Below are positions 54,343 through 64,000 of a DNA stretch of 64,000 nucleotides, in pieces (the stretch's first letter is position 1; each line of letters opens with the position of its first letter). The position numbers and the translations under genes were made by a program. The stretch spans positions 27,942,826-28,006,825 of the forward strand of contig OY726561.1 in the NCBI GenBank assembly GCA_963383645.1, in the 5' to 3' direction. Origin of the DNA: Muscardinus avellanarius. Lineage: Eukaryota; Chordata; Mammalia; Rodentia; Gliridae. The notes below the pieces were generated by a model that did no database searches, was not told the DNA's origin, and worked only from the letters and a program-made list of their open reading frames with translations.

Positions 54343-54358
54343 TAAATATTTTAATTTT
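54343..54358. repeat. Right target-site duplication of the composite array
   Basis: TAAATATTTTAATTTT, identical to 41189-41204, directly after the A-rich tail. Confidence 0.85.
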
Positions 54359-54610
54359 ATATAGCTGTATTAGTGCCTTGTAATGAAACATCATAGTGAG
54401 GTCTAAAATGATACAAACATACATGCACAGGGCACTTGGTATGTTTCCCTTAGTTCTCATCCAGCTGCCTTACGCCCCATACATATTAGTGAGAATGGTA
54501 GAGATACCATCAAATATGGACATAGCATTATTTGAACTTTTACTTCATATGTTCTTTTCCCATCCCCACCTCCCTGACTTTCTTTAATGGTTTGATTTTT
54601 AGAATTTTTT
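54359..54610 (-). mobile_element. Old L1 3' UTR, antisense
   Basis: It aligns with the antisense L1 at 56860 onward (here ATTAGTGCCTTGTAATGAAAC and CATCATAGTGAGGTCTAAAA; there ATTGATGCATTGTAGTTATAC and CATCATAGTGAGGTTCAGAG). The composite array landed at its 3' end. Confidence 0.7.
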
Positions 54611-54659
54611 TTCCTACAGTGATACACATGTTTAAATGACTATTCCATAGTACATTTTA

Positions 54660-54883
54660 TGATTTATTTATTTATTTTGCTGTACTGAAAATGGAACCCA
54701 GACATTCTACTTTGGAGCTATACCCCGAGCCCTATTTTCTTATTCTTTATTCTGAAACAGCATCTCACTGAGTAGCAAAGGGCCTCTCTAAGTAGTTGGG
54801 GCTGTCTTTGAACTGAGAATCTCCTGTCTCAGTCTACCAAATACTGGGATTACAAGCATGCACCACCAATGCCTGGCTTCACG
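54660..54883 (-). mobile_element. Older B1-ID SINE, antisense, with target-site duplication
   Basis: Poly-T with TTTA units, reversed ID half (GTACTGAAAATGGAACCC), reversed B1 start (GCACCACCAATGCCTGGCTT). Flanked by TAGTACATTTTA at 54648-54659 and 54884-54895, perfect. Confidence 0.93.
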
Positions 54884-54895
54884 TAGTACATTTTA

Positions 54896-56561
54896 AACAC
54901 CTACTTATCTAGTAATGACCATACCTCTTTGTGAGGAAGTAGTCATAAAACTATGCAATTATGCTCTGATGTGACTTTTGTATGATGTAAGTAACCAGGA
55001 GCATCTGGGGATCCCATTTCAAGGCCAGAGTTAAAATGCTATTAACATATCTGACAACAAGTAAAACAGTTAGACCCAGAGGATCAGCTTAGATAACCGA
55101 AAATATTCCATGACTACTTGAAAAGTGAATTCCCTTATAAATCCAGAAGAAAGGTATAGTAATGGTATTATTTTGGAAGAATGTCTGAATTAAGCTTAAT
55201 ATGGTAAAAATACATGAAATTACTCGGTTATAAATCCAATGTCACTCATAAAAGTCACTAAGCCAGGAAAATAAGGTTAATAAGGTTTTCTTTAGTCAAC
55301 TCACAGCAATTTTAAATAAAGATGGGCATGCAGTGACAGGCACATATCAAAGTGGGGATACTGATGAAAGAGTAGCTATTTTCCAAGCAGTGAGCACCAT
55401 GGACTGGGCATTATGTGATAAAGGTAAAATTTCCCAGGGCAGACATCAGATTTGATTCTTACTCCTAGGAAAAATTAGATGGGCTTTTAATGCTAGAAGG
55501 AAATTTTAAGGAAACCATCACAAGTTGATGAAATTGAATTCCCTTCCCTGAGGAAAGGGAATGGAAATGTCAGTAAGATTAAGAAAATTAACTTTAAGGA
55601 GATAATTGTGTCAAATTAGAAAATTAACACAATGAATCCTTGGGCTTCTCTTAGAAAGTGGAATTAAAGGGAGCTGGCTATCAGAAAAACACATAGTTCT
55701 TTTCACTCAGAAACAAATTCTACTGGGACATTTGAAAGCCAAGAAGGAAAATAAGAAGCCAGTATGACTAAACCCAAAACTTCAGATAAAGCTAAAGGGC
55801 TAAGGAGAAGGTCACACATAATTAAATTTAAAGAGAACATTACAAATTAAATGCCTCATAATCAGAAATAAAACATTGAAAAATAATATTTTCAGAGAAG
55901 AGTAAAAGCACAGTTAAGATGATATACATATTTTCTTTATTTGTTTATTCTGCAGGCATTTAGTGAAAACCTACTAAGGCAGAGTTTCCCAAATGTGGCT
56001 GGTTGCCCTTTCTTCAGGAAATAAATTATTCCACTTCCCTTGGGAATCTACCTTACTTAAATGAATAAACATAAATTTGTATTTTTATTGTTTGCATTTC
56101 TTTCTACTCTCCCTTGCTGAAGGTGGTATTCCTCACTTTGGAAATCTGCCATTTTAGGCTCTGGGCATTCACCACTGACACAACAAACATCTCTTGTGAT
56201 CTCGAATTATTAAAATACAAATGCATCATAACAATTTATTCAAATGTCTTTCAACATATCTTTTAATGTTGTTTATACTCAGCTCAATTCTCTATAATTT
56301 TTACATTTGAATTTTTGGTAACTATGATTCATACCAAACCAAAATGATATCTCTGAGGACAAAATCATTTTTAAACTTTAGTCACTCAAGAAGAACTAAA
56401 TCGTTGTAGAATAATATGCAATAATAAAAGATGAAATGCAACCATTTGTCATTGCTGGTGTTATCAATTCACTTAAATAATCATCAAGACACAATGGACA
56501 CTACTTTTAACTTAACAGTATCTACTCCTTTCTTCCAAAAAACACTTTTGTTTTGTTTTTG

Positions 56562-56563
<2 letters not shown>
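54896..56563. other. Unique AT-rich sequence, no gene seen
   Basis: 1.7 kb of non-repetitive DNA. Open frames are short and unsupported. Confidence 0.5.
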
Positions 56564-56608
<45 letters not shown>

Positions 56609-56792
56609 TGGTGGGACTGGGGTTCCCGGAAGCCCTTCTAACTCTGGGCTACACTCCCAGACCTATTTTTTATATTTTTACCTGGAAACAGGGTCTCTTA
56701 AGCCAGCGCGACTGGCTGCGAACCTGCGTGATCCTCCTGTCTCCGCCTCCCAAGCTCGGGGATTACCAGCGTGCGCCACCACGTCCGGCTAT
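56564..56792 (-). mobile_element. B1-dID SINE, antisense, with (TTTA)n end
   Basis: About 11 TTTA units (56566-56609), then the reversed dimer (TGGTGGGACTGGGGTTCCCG... GCGCCACCACGTCCGGCT). CpG-rich and young. The 126- and 84-codon open frames over it are SINE-derived. Confidence 0.93.
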
Positions 56793-56854
56793 TTTTTTTT
56801 TTTCTAGGTAATGACTACTGTTAAACCAATAGGCACACACACAGCTAGATATCT

Positions 56855-58410
56855 TCTATTATACATTTATTGATGCATTGTAGTTATACATCATAGTGAG
56901 GTTCAGAGTGATATATTCATACTTGTACACATCACATTTTGTATTTTCTTTTGCATCCTTCCCTGTACATGATAGTGAAATTTGTAGCGATGCCTTCATA
57001 TATGAACATATTTGAACTGATCCTTTCCTCAAGCCTTCTTTTCCCACTCCCCACAAGTCCCTACCTCCTACCTCTCCACTATTTCACTAGTCTCTCTATT
57101 TATTTTCCCAAAGTTCCTTTCGTTTCCTCTTTTCCCTCTACCTTCTTCCTATGAGAGAAAACATATGACTCTTGATTTTCCCAGACTGGATGATCTAACT
57201 TTGTTCTCTCACTTAGTACCCTCTAGTTCCATCCATTTTCCTGCAAATAACATATTTTGTTCTTTATGCTGAGTAAAATTCTATTCTGTGTAGATATCAC
57301 ATTTTCTTAATCTGTTCTTCTGTTGACAAACATCTAGGTGGATTCTATAATTGTGAATTGTGCTGCTATGAACATTGGTATACCTATATCGCTGTAGAAT
57401 TCTAATTCTTTTTGAAAAATTAAAATACCAATGAGTGGTATAGCTAGATTATAGGGTGTCTCCATTTCTAGTCTTCAAAGGAACCTTCATATTCATCTCC
57501 AAAGTTAGACTAATTTGCAGTTTCATTAACAGTGTATAATAGTTTCTATTGACCTGCATCTTTGTCAACATTTACTTTATTTATTTATGTATTTATTTAT
57601 TTATGTATTTATTTATTTATTTATTGTAATGGGAGTTGAACCTAAAAGTATTCTACCTCCAAGCTATACCTCCTGACATTTTTATATGTTATTTTGAATC
57701 AGGGTCTCACTATGTTATTGAGGCAGGTCTCCATCCTGCAATACTCTGTCTCGGCCTCCTAAGTATTGGGATTATAGACAGGTGCCACCACACTCAGTGA
57801 TGTTGTTTGTACTATTAATGTTGCCATCCTAATTGAACTTTTCTCTCAGTGTAGTTTTGATTCATATTTTCTTATTGCTGATAGTGATGCATATTTTTTC
57901 ATATATTTATTGACCACTAGCATTTCTTCTCTTGAGAATTGTCTGTCCATTCAATTGCCCATTTTATAATTGGATCATTTGGAGGTGTTAGATTTTTTAG
58001 TTATTAGTCCTCTATCACAGAATAGCTGGCAAATATTTTTTTCTCTATTCTGTAGATTTTCTGTTCAGACTCTTGATTGTTTCCTTTGCTACATGAGAGC
58101 TTTTTAATTTGTTATCATCCCACTTATTGAGGCTTGATATTATTTCCCCAGAGTTAGGGATGTTATTGATGAAGTCTCCATATTTTGGAGAGTTGGCCCT
58201 ATGTTTTCTTCTGGCGATTGGAAATTTTATGGTATAATTTCTAGTTCTTTGGTTCATCTTGAGTTACTCTTGTGTAGGGTGAGCTATAGAGGTCTAATTT
58301 CATTCATCTACATATAGATATCCAGTTTTCACAACACCATTATTGAAAAGGCTATCTTTTCTCCAGCGTACATTTTTAGCCCCTTTGTCAACAATCAACT
58401 GACAATTAGG
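56855..58410 (-). mobile_element. Old L1, antisense, 3' UTR and C-terminal ORF2
   Basis: From left to right it runs backwards through the 3' UTR (TATACATCATAGTGAGG... TTCCCACTCCCCACAAGTC), the ORF2 end (CACTTAGTACCCTCTAG, CCATCCATTTTCCTGCAAAT, CTAATCTGTTCTTCTGTTG-like sequence, GAATTGTGCTGCTATGAACA) and upstream ORF2 (GGATCATTTGGAGGTGTTAG, TTGATTGTTTCCTTTGC, ATTATTGAAAAGGCTATC). It is heavily decayed and split by a SINE at 57575. The 58045-58257 minus-strand open frame is a readable ORF2 piece. Confidence 0.88.
57575..57798 (-). mobile_element. Old B1-ID SINE, antisense, inside L1
   Basis: TTTA/TGTA-rich left end, reversed ID half (AATGGGAGTTGAACCTAAAAG), reversed B1 (GGATTATAGACAGGTGCCACC). 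It interrupts the antisense L1. Confidence 0.85.
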
Positions 58411-59926
58411 TGTGAGGATTTACAACTAATTATCTTGATAAGGTAAACCCTGCTTCTCCAGGAAGACACTAAGAATCCAAGGATAATCCAGTCTCCTTGC
58501 AAGTGATTGGTATTGGATGCTCACAGTAGATTAGACACATGATCCAGTTTTGGTTTTTTTAAGAATTTTTCCACTAAAGAAAAACTAAATTCACAAAAGG
58601 GAAATAAAACCCTATATTTAATTTAGTCCCTGAAAATAAATAAAGTTATATTTTAAAAAACACCTTACTCCATTGAGATTTTTAAATGTTTCTTTTTTAT
58701 CACTTATTATATAGTTAAGTCTTTTAAATTTCAACTACTAGTTAAAGGTCATGATGGCTCAGTGGAATTGCTTTTCTATGTGACTTAATATTGATTGGTG
58801 TTCTCTTTGACAATCCTTAACTAATTTTATTCACACTTCCCAAATAGTACCCAGGACACCCATGACTCAAACGTTGGTCTTTTCTTAAGTTTCAGTCTTA
58901 TACTATCAACTTTTTCTTTGCATGTTAAATGCATGTTTTGCTTATATAGCAAATCTAAAACATATCAAATGGACCTTATTATCCTCCTACTTGCTCTTCG
59001 GGGGGCCTTTGTTTTCTACTGTGGTTTATGTAGCACTGCTATCCTGTAGGTTAACCCATCAAAAATCGTCACCATCATTAGAGTAACCACTCCCTCAGCT
59101 TCCACTCATTTATTTCTAAAATAGATCAGCTACAATGAATGACCTATGCTTTCTAAATCTAAATGATCTTTCCAATTAATCCACTTTTTTCAGCTACTAT
59201 CTTTTCTTCAAGATATATCCACTCTTTCCCTGTTCTTATAATCTAATTGGCCTTTCTGCCTCCTTTCTCTTCCTTATGTTTCCAACAAGATATTTTCTTA
59301 TTAGGAATGACCACTGTGCATAAGTACAAAAACTTAATAGACTACCAAGGCCATCCATGATCTGACCTTTTTATGATTTCCCGACTTGGCCCTTCTTTTA
59401 TTTTACCTTAACACCATTGTGCTTAATACCAATTCAGCAAGGATGTGTATCATTTACAGAACATGTTCTTCTTTTTTTTCTTTGATCACAATGTTCCCTG
59501 GTATGCAATTTCTTCAGGTGTCTACTTGTTGAATAATATTCCATTCCTAAAATCACAGTCCAAGCTTCATTTAACTTATAAATTTCTGACTTTTAAGAAG
59601 CGTCATTCTTTTCCTCTTTAGCATCACAGTCAAGATTGTTTTGAGCTCCATTGGACACTTCTCTGTCTTTTGTGGCACTAAATTGAATACATGTTGAACA
59701 TAAATCATCAGTGTATAGTTACCACATAAACAACCAGCATTTTTATAAGTACCTATATGATTTTCATAAGCCTGGAAATCAACCTTGTTTCACATACTAC
59801 AATACATATTAGTAATCTTAATCCCACTTTGTCAGTGAATTTTGTTAAAATAATGAAGAAACAAATAATAAAAGAATAGAGACTAATATAAAGAAGCAAT
59901 AATGAGTAGAAAACACAAAGAAAGAA
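58411..59926. other. Unique AT-rich sequence, no gene seen
   Basis: 1.5 kb of non-repetitive DNA without a nameable feature. Confidence 0.5.
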
Positions 59927-60126
59927 CCAGGTGTGGTGGCACACACTTGTAATGCCAGAATTTGGAAAGCTGAGTCAGGAGGATTGAGCAGGTTCGAAGC
60001 CAGCCTCAGCTACTTAGTGAGGCCATTTGCAACTCAGCAAGACCCTGTTTCAAAAGATAAAGAATAAAATATAGGGCTGGGATGTAGCTCAGAGGTAGAA
60101 TGCCCCTGGGTTCCATCCCCAGTACC

Positions 60127-60181
<55 letters not shown>

Positions 60182-60186
60182 AAACA
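59927..60186 (+). mobile_element. B1-ID dimeric SINE with (GAAA)n tail
   Basis: CCAGGTGTGGTGGCACACAC to CCATCCCCAGTACCAG, followed by about 14 GAAA units (60127-60184). The ID half is well preserved (GGGCTGGGATGTAGCTCAG). Confidence 0.92.
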
Positions 60187-61163
60187 AAAAAGACAATTTA
60201 AAGGGCAAAGGTAATTTACTCTCATGGATATAACAGATTCAATAGGACCTAATCACACTTTTTCTTTTATGTCCATAAATCAACTGTATTATTAAATATT
60301 TTCACAAAATCTGCACCCTCCATTCCCATTGTAACATCACAGGCCTAGTTAAGAAAGAATTTGTTATTTTTTGTTAGGATTACCAAGATCCCCTGTTCAA
60401 TAACTATAACCTTTTGATTACTTGGTATGGCTTAAAAAGACATAGGTTGATGTAAGAAACTTAAACATTTATGGATATAAGATAGTATCTGACATAGTAT
60501 CTGACTTATATTGTTACATGGTAACATTTATCATCATCCTCTCCTTTACTTCAACAAGTAGGAGATCTTTGTGAACAGGACCTTATCTAGTATTGACTAA
60601 AACATCCTCAGTACCTAAGAGACTGCCTTTGCCATGTGATACGACCAATGAATTACAATATCTCAATGGAATCATGATCCAGAGACAATAAGTTATACTG
60701 ATGTCTTTTAAGTGTTAGTTGCTTACCATTAACCCAAATACATATTCCCTTGATGTTTTTTCTCTCACAGATGTGGCTATGTGCCAGTGCTGTGGCCAAT
60801 GGGAATTTACATTATTTGGGGGAGGAAGTTTTCACTGGAAAAAGACTTTTCCATGTTCACTTTTTTCTCTGTTGGTTTGGAGCAGACCAGGGCTGAAATT
60901 CTTAGTCTTTGTGAAGTTTGTGGGTGGAGTTCTGGGATTTCATGAACTCAGATGTGAACTAATTACATCTCTATTTTTATTGCCTCTAAATGTAGCACTT
61001 CTTCCACTTATATGAAAGCAATAAACAAATCCCAGTTTTTCTGTGATAGATACTTCAAACTCGTTTACTCCCTTTACTACTTAGTCAAAATCATGTTGAC
61101 TAGAACGATGCAGCTATCTTGCTATTTATAGTTATGTAATGTTAACTTAAAAGCACATTGGTA
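60187..61163. other. Unique sequence, no gene seen
   Basis: A 98-codon plus-strand open frame (60719-61015) is hydrophobic at its C-terminal end but matches nothing I know, so I do not call it a gene. Confidence 0.45.
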
Positions 61164-61275
61164 AACCAGGTGTGGTGGCCCACGCTTGTAAACCCAGCAT
61201 TTGGGAGGCTAAGACAGGGGGAACATGGTTCACGGACAGCCTCAGATACTTAGTGAGGCCCTTTTCAACTCAATT
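61164..61275 (+). mobile_element. B1-like SINE, 3'-truncated
   Basis: The B1 half only (ACCAGGTGTGGTGGCCCACG... CTTAGTGAGGCCCTTTTC). The linker and ID half are missing and there is no A tail. Confidence 0.85.
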
Positions 61276-62861
61276 CATTTTATATGTCTATATATTTAAT
61301 AAATTTATATCAGTAGACTTGGTTTCTTTTAACCTTAAATAAGTTATTTTTTGTGTTTAAAACATTCTATTTAGAAAATGTCTTTAGGTTCTATCAGAGT
61401 GAGAAATGTGTCCATAGCACAAAAGCAGAAAAACAAAGACCCCCCTCAATTAAGGATTGGCAGTTACAAAAATGAAAGGAACACGTGTTCCTAAATAATC
61501 AGGCGATAAGAGCTTCCTATTGAAAAGTAGCACCTACCTTGAATTGTTAAGGCTATGAATAATAATTTGTATTATTTTCAATACATTGTATATTTATTAG
61601 TTCAGATTATTCTAACAAAACTCATATAATACCATTTTTAGTTTTCTATCGTACTCAATAAAACACTATACAAGATAACCAATATATTTCAAAGAACTAT
61701 ACAGAATAAACCAAAGAAAAAAGTTAATATTCATGGATGTAGTCTAGCTGTTTAAAGGTTCATCCACTTTATTCTGATTGATTACAAGTCCATCTGTATA
61801 ATAAGATTCTTTCTAATTAATGACAGCTTCAATATTATTAGCCCTTGGAGATCTTTTGGTCATTAATTCTCGTTTACAGTTAGAATGAAGGATTTTGTTC
61901 CTGTTACAAGAAGACAAGGATGGTTGCCTTTACCCCAGCTATGTCTTAAGTAGCTCTGCCACTTGGGGCCTGTAACCAGATTCAGTTTTAGTACTTTTTT
62001 GCTGATATTAAACCTGGCAATATATTAGCAAACTGTATATTCTTTTATGTTCTTTTCTTACTCACTGCTAAGCCAGATTTCTAGTTCTCATTTTCTTCTA
62101 TTTTAAGTTGGCCAGTTTCTGAAAAAAAGCAGATGTGATTCACTTTGAACAAAACTTAAACACTTAAATCTCACGAGTTTAGAGGCCACCGGAGTCATGG
62201 AAGAATCATTTCATGACTTACAAACACAACCCACTCTGGGCAAGTGACCAGCTAAGGGGAAAAGGGCAAGAGAAATAATTGAGAGCACATACTATGAACT
62301 GAACTTGACCAGACTGGAGACCAAATTTGCAATTATTTCACGTTGTTGTAAAACTGTTCTTCCTGGTCTGATATTATGGCTTGCTATTCACTGTCTGTCG
62401 GAAGCTTCCCTTTTACCTGTTGTCCTGTGCATTGTGCATCTCAAACTCAGTCACATTTCAGGCACTTACTTCTTTCCTCTTTTTGGCTTTGTGTGTTGTT
62501 TTCTCACCACCCATTTGCCAGGCCAAGGCAGCTTCAGCCTACACAATTCCAACTTTTGCAATTTCAAGATTATAAAACTACTTAGAACCTAGATTCCTAA
62601 TAATCTTAACATCAAAGTAGTGTTTAGAGGCATGCAATACTGAAACTCAATAGACATGTGTATCAGTGTCCGTACATTTTTAAGAAATTATTTTTATAAC
62701 TAAGAAATCTACTTTTTAAATCTATGCTGGAAAATTATGATGTACCTATATGAGTTTAAAGTTTATTTAGTACAATTTTGCAAACTGTACATTTAAAAAA
62801 TAACTGGCAGTAAGACTCTTTCACATTTTATCACAGTCCATTTTCTTCAAAAATTAGTTAC
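61276..62861. other. Unique AT-rich sequence, no gene seen
   Basis: 1.6 kb non-repetitive. Three overlapping open frames near 62305-62592 (64-95 codons) sit in different frames on the plus strand and show no domain. Confidence 0.45.
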
Positions 62862-63071
62862 TTTTTTTTTCCGGGTCTGGGGATGGAACACAGAGGCATT
62901 TGACCTTCGAGCTACACACCCTGCCCATTTTTTTTATTCTTTATTTTGAAACCGGGTCTCACTGAGTTGCAGAGGGCCTCACTAAGTAGCTGAGGCTGTC
63001 CGCGAACTGCGATCCTCCAGTCTCAGCCTCCCAAATGCTGGGATTACAAGTGTACGCCACCATGCCCGGCT
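62862..63071 (-). mobile_element. B1-ID dimeric SINE, antisense
   Basis: Poly-T, reversed ID half (GGGTCTGGGGATGGAACAC), reversed B1 start (ACGCCACCATGCCCGGCT). Confidence 0.93.
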
Positions 63072-63222
63072 ATTTTTGCTTTTTAATTGGGAATTGTTTT
63101 TAAAAAATCCTTAGCTGCATTGTTTTAAGTTCAGGTATTAGAGAGTTCTTATAAAAGAAAATAACTACATGATTACTTATTTAAATAATTTATTAGTAAA
63201 GTTATATATAAGTATACACACA

Positions 63223-63224
<2 letters not shown>

Positions 63225-63275
<51 letters not shown>
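63225..63275. repeat. (AT)n microsatellite
   Basis: About 25 AT units just before an antisense SINE. Confidence 0.98.
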
Positions 63276-63279
<4 letters not shown>

Positions 63280-63286
63280 TTTGTCT

Positions 63287-63481
63287 TTTTTTTTTTTGGT
63301 GATACTGGGGTTACTGGAAGCCCTTCTACCTCCAGGCTACACTCCCAGACATATTTTGTATACTTTTTTATTTGGAAACAGGGTTTCTTAAGCCAGCAAG
63401 GCTGGCTTTGAATCTGCGCAATCCTCCTGTCTCCGCCTCCCAAGCAGGGGGATTACAAGTGTGTGCCACCACGCATGGCTA
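63287..63481 (-). mobile_element. B1-dID SINE, antisense
   Basis: Poly-T, reversed right half (GGTGATACTGGGGTTACTGG), reversed B1 start (GTGCCACCACGCATGGCT). Confidence 0.93.
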
Positions 63482-64000
63482 TAGGGATACTTTTTATAGA
63501 TATTTATTTATTTATTTTCATGGTTTAATTTATTTATTTACTCAGATATACATTAAATTATAATATTTATTTTGTGGACATGTGTGTAAGCTAAATTATA
63601 CAAACCCACAACAGAAGTCTGTGCAATTAAATAATAATAAATCATCTAGTCATTAATTTTTTGCTAATGTAGCTGGTCAAGTCTAGAAGTCTCTCAATTT
63701 ACTAGTAGTTCTAATTCCAATAGCATAATCATCAGTGCAAAGATGTGATCCATGGTCATGGAGAGTTTTATCATGAGAATTGTCCATACTAGGGAGAGCC
63801 ATTTCCTTGGATAAAAATATATCTTCTCCAGTCAAATTCTGTGTACAATGTAGAAAAGGGTTGGTGGCTGTTTTCCTGAATTCTGAGTTTTCCCTGAAAC
63901 AGAATAATACACAGTGGGTTATTTTTAAAGAGCAGTTGCCACAAGTATTTTATGACTGGTAAACTGGCTTCATCTCTTAGGGTCCTGGAGCATGTCCCCC
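63482..64000. other. Unique sequence with a TTTA-rich patch, no gene seen
   Basis: TTTA units lie at about 63500-63540. The rest is ordinary AT-rich DNA to the window edge. Confidence 0.5.

Noticed and set aside
60719..61015. 98-codon plus-strand open frame with a hydrophobic C-terminal end
   Set aside because: No recognised family and no splice-site support. Chance is the simpler explanation.

Overview
This is mammalian nuclear DNA, and almost certainly from a squirrel-family rodent (Sciuridae). It is AT-rich, full of microsatellites and dense with retroposons. The most frequent SINE is a dimer: a 7SL-derived B1-like left half (start like GCCGGGCGTGGTGGCGCACG) joined to a tRNA-Ala/ID-like right half (GGGCTGGGGATGTAGCTC... 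GGTTCNATCC... CCCAGTACC). That B1-dID dimer is typical of squirrels and their relatives. I found no functional protein-coding gene, rRNA, tRNA or CRISPR array. All longer open frames lie in repeats (L1, SINE, LTR, minisatellite) or are unremarkable chance frames. The window reads as intergenic or deep intronic sequence.

Layout. 1-22.9 kb: mostly unique AT-rich DNA with scattered SINEs, L1 3' ends, two Tigger-like DNA transposon fossils, two MaLR-type LTR fragments and microsatellites. 22.9-25.4 kb: a ruined endogenous retrovirus region with an LTR-like stretch, a decayed tRNA-Lys-type primer-binding site, a gag nucleocapsid fragment and, beyond an inserted L1 3' end, a gammaretrovirus-like reverse transcriptase fragment. 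25.4-41.2 kb: a nest of L1 fragments on both strands, MaLR LTRs and SINEs. It includes an L1 with 5' UTR and ORF1 but no following ORF2 (about 35.05-37.09 kb) and a long ORF2-to-3'-end L1 (38.47-40.85 kb).

41.2-54.3 kb is the outstanding object: a 13.1 kb GC-richer array of four tandem copies (A-D, about 2.8-3.8 kb each) of a composite element. Each copy has the same order. First comes an L1-promoter-like head beginning with a YY1-like AAGATGGCGGC motif. Next come ~170-190 bp tandem monomers, some also starting with the YY1-like motif. Then follow a downstream module, an A-rich stretch with a B1-dID SINE, a CpG-rich minisatellite with an exact 50-bp period, and the 3' end of a squirrel L1. 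The whole array is bracketed by a perfect 16-bp direct repeat (41189-41204 and 54343-54358). It ends in an A-rich tail after about 40 bp of extra 3' sequence. This parallels the hominoid SVA/LAVA elements (SINE part, VNTR, retroelement 3' end) but is built from rodent parts. I do not recognise it as a described family.

54.3-64 kb: an older antisense L1, more SINEs, microsatellites and unique sequence. Coordinates of repeat edges are read by eye and are good to roughly 5-20 bases unless a target-site duplication fixes them. Divergence and family assignments are estimates from visual alignment.
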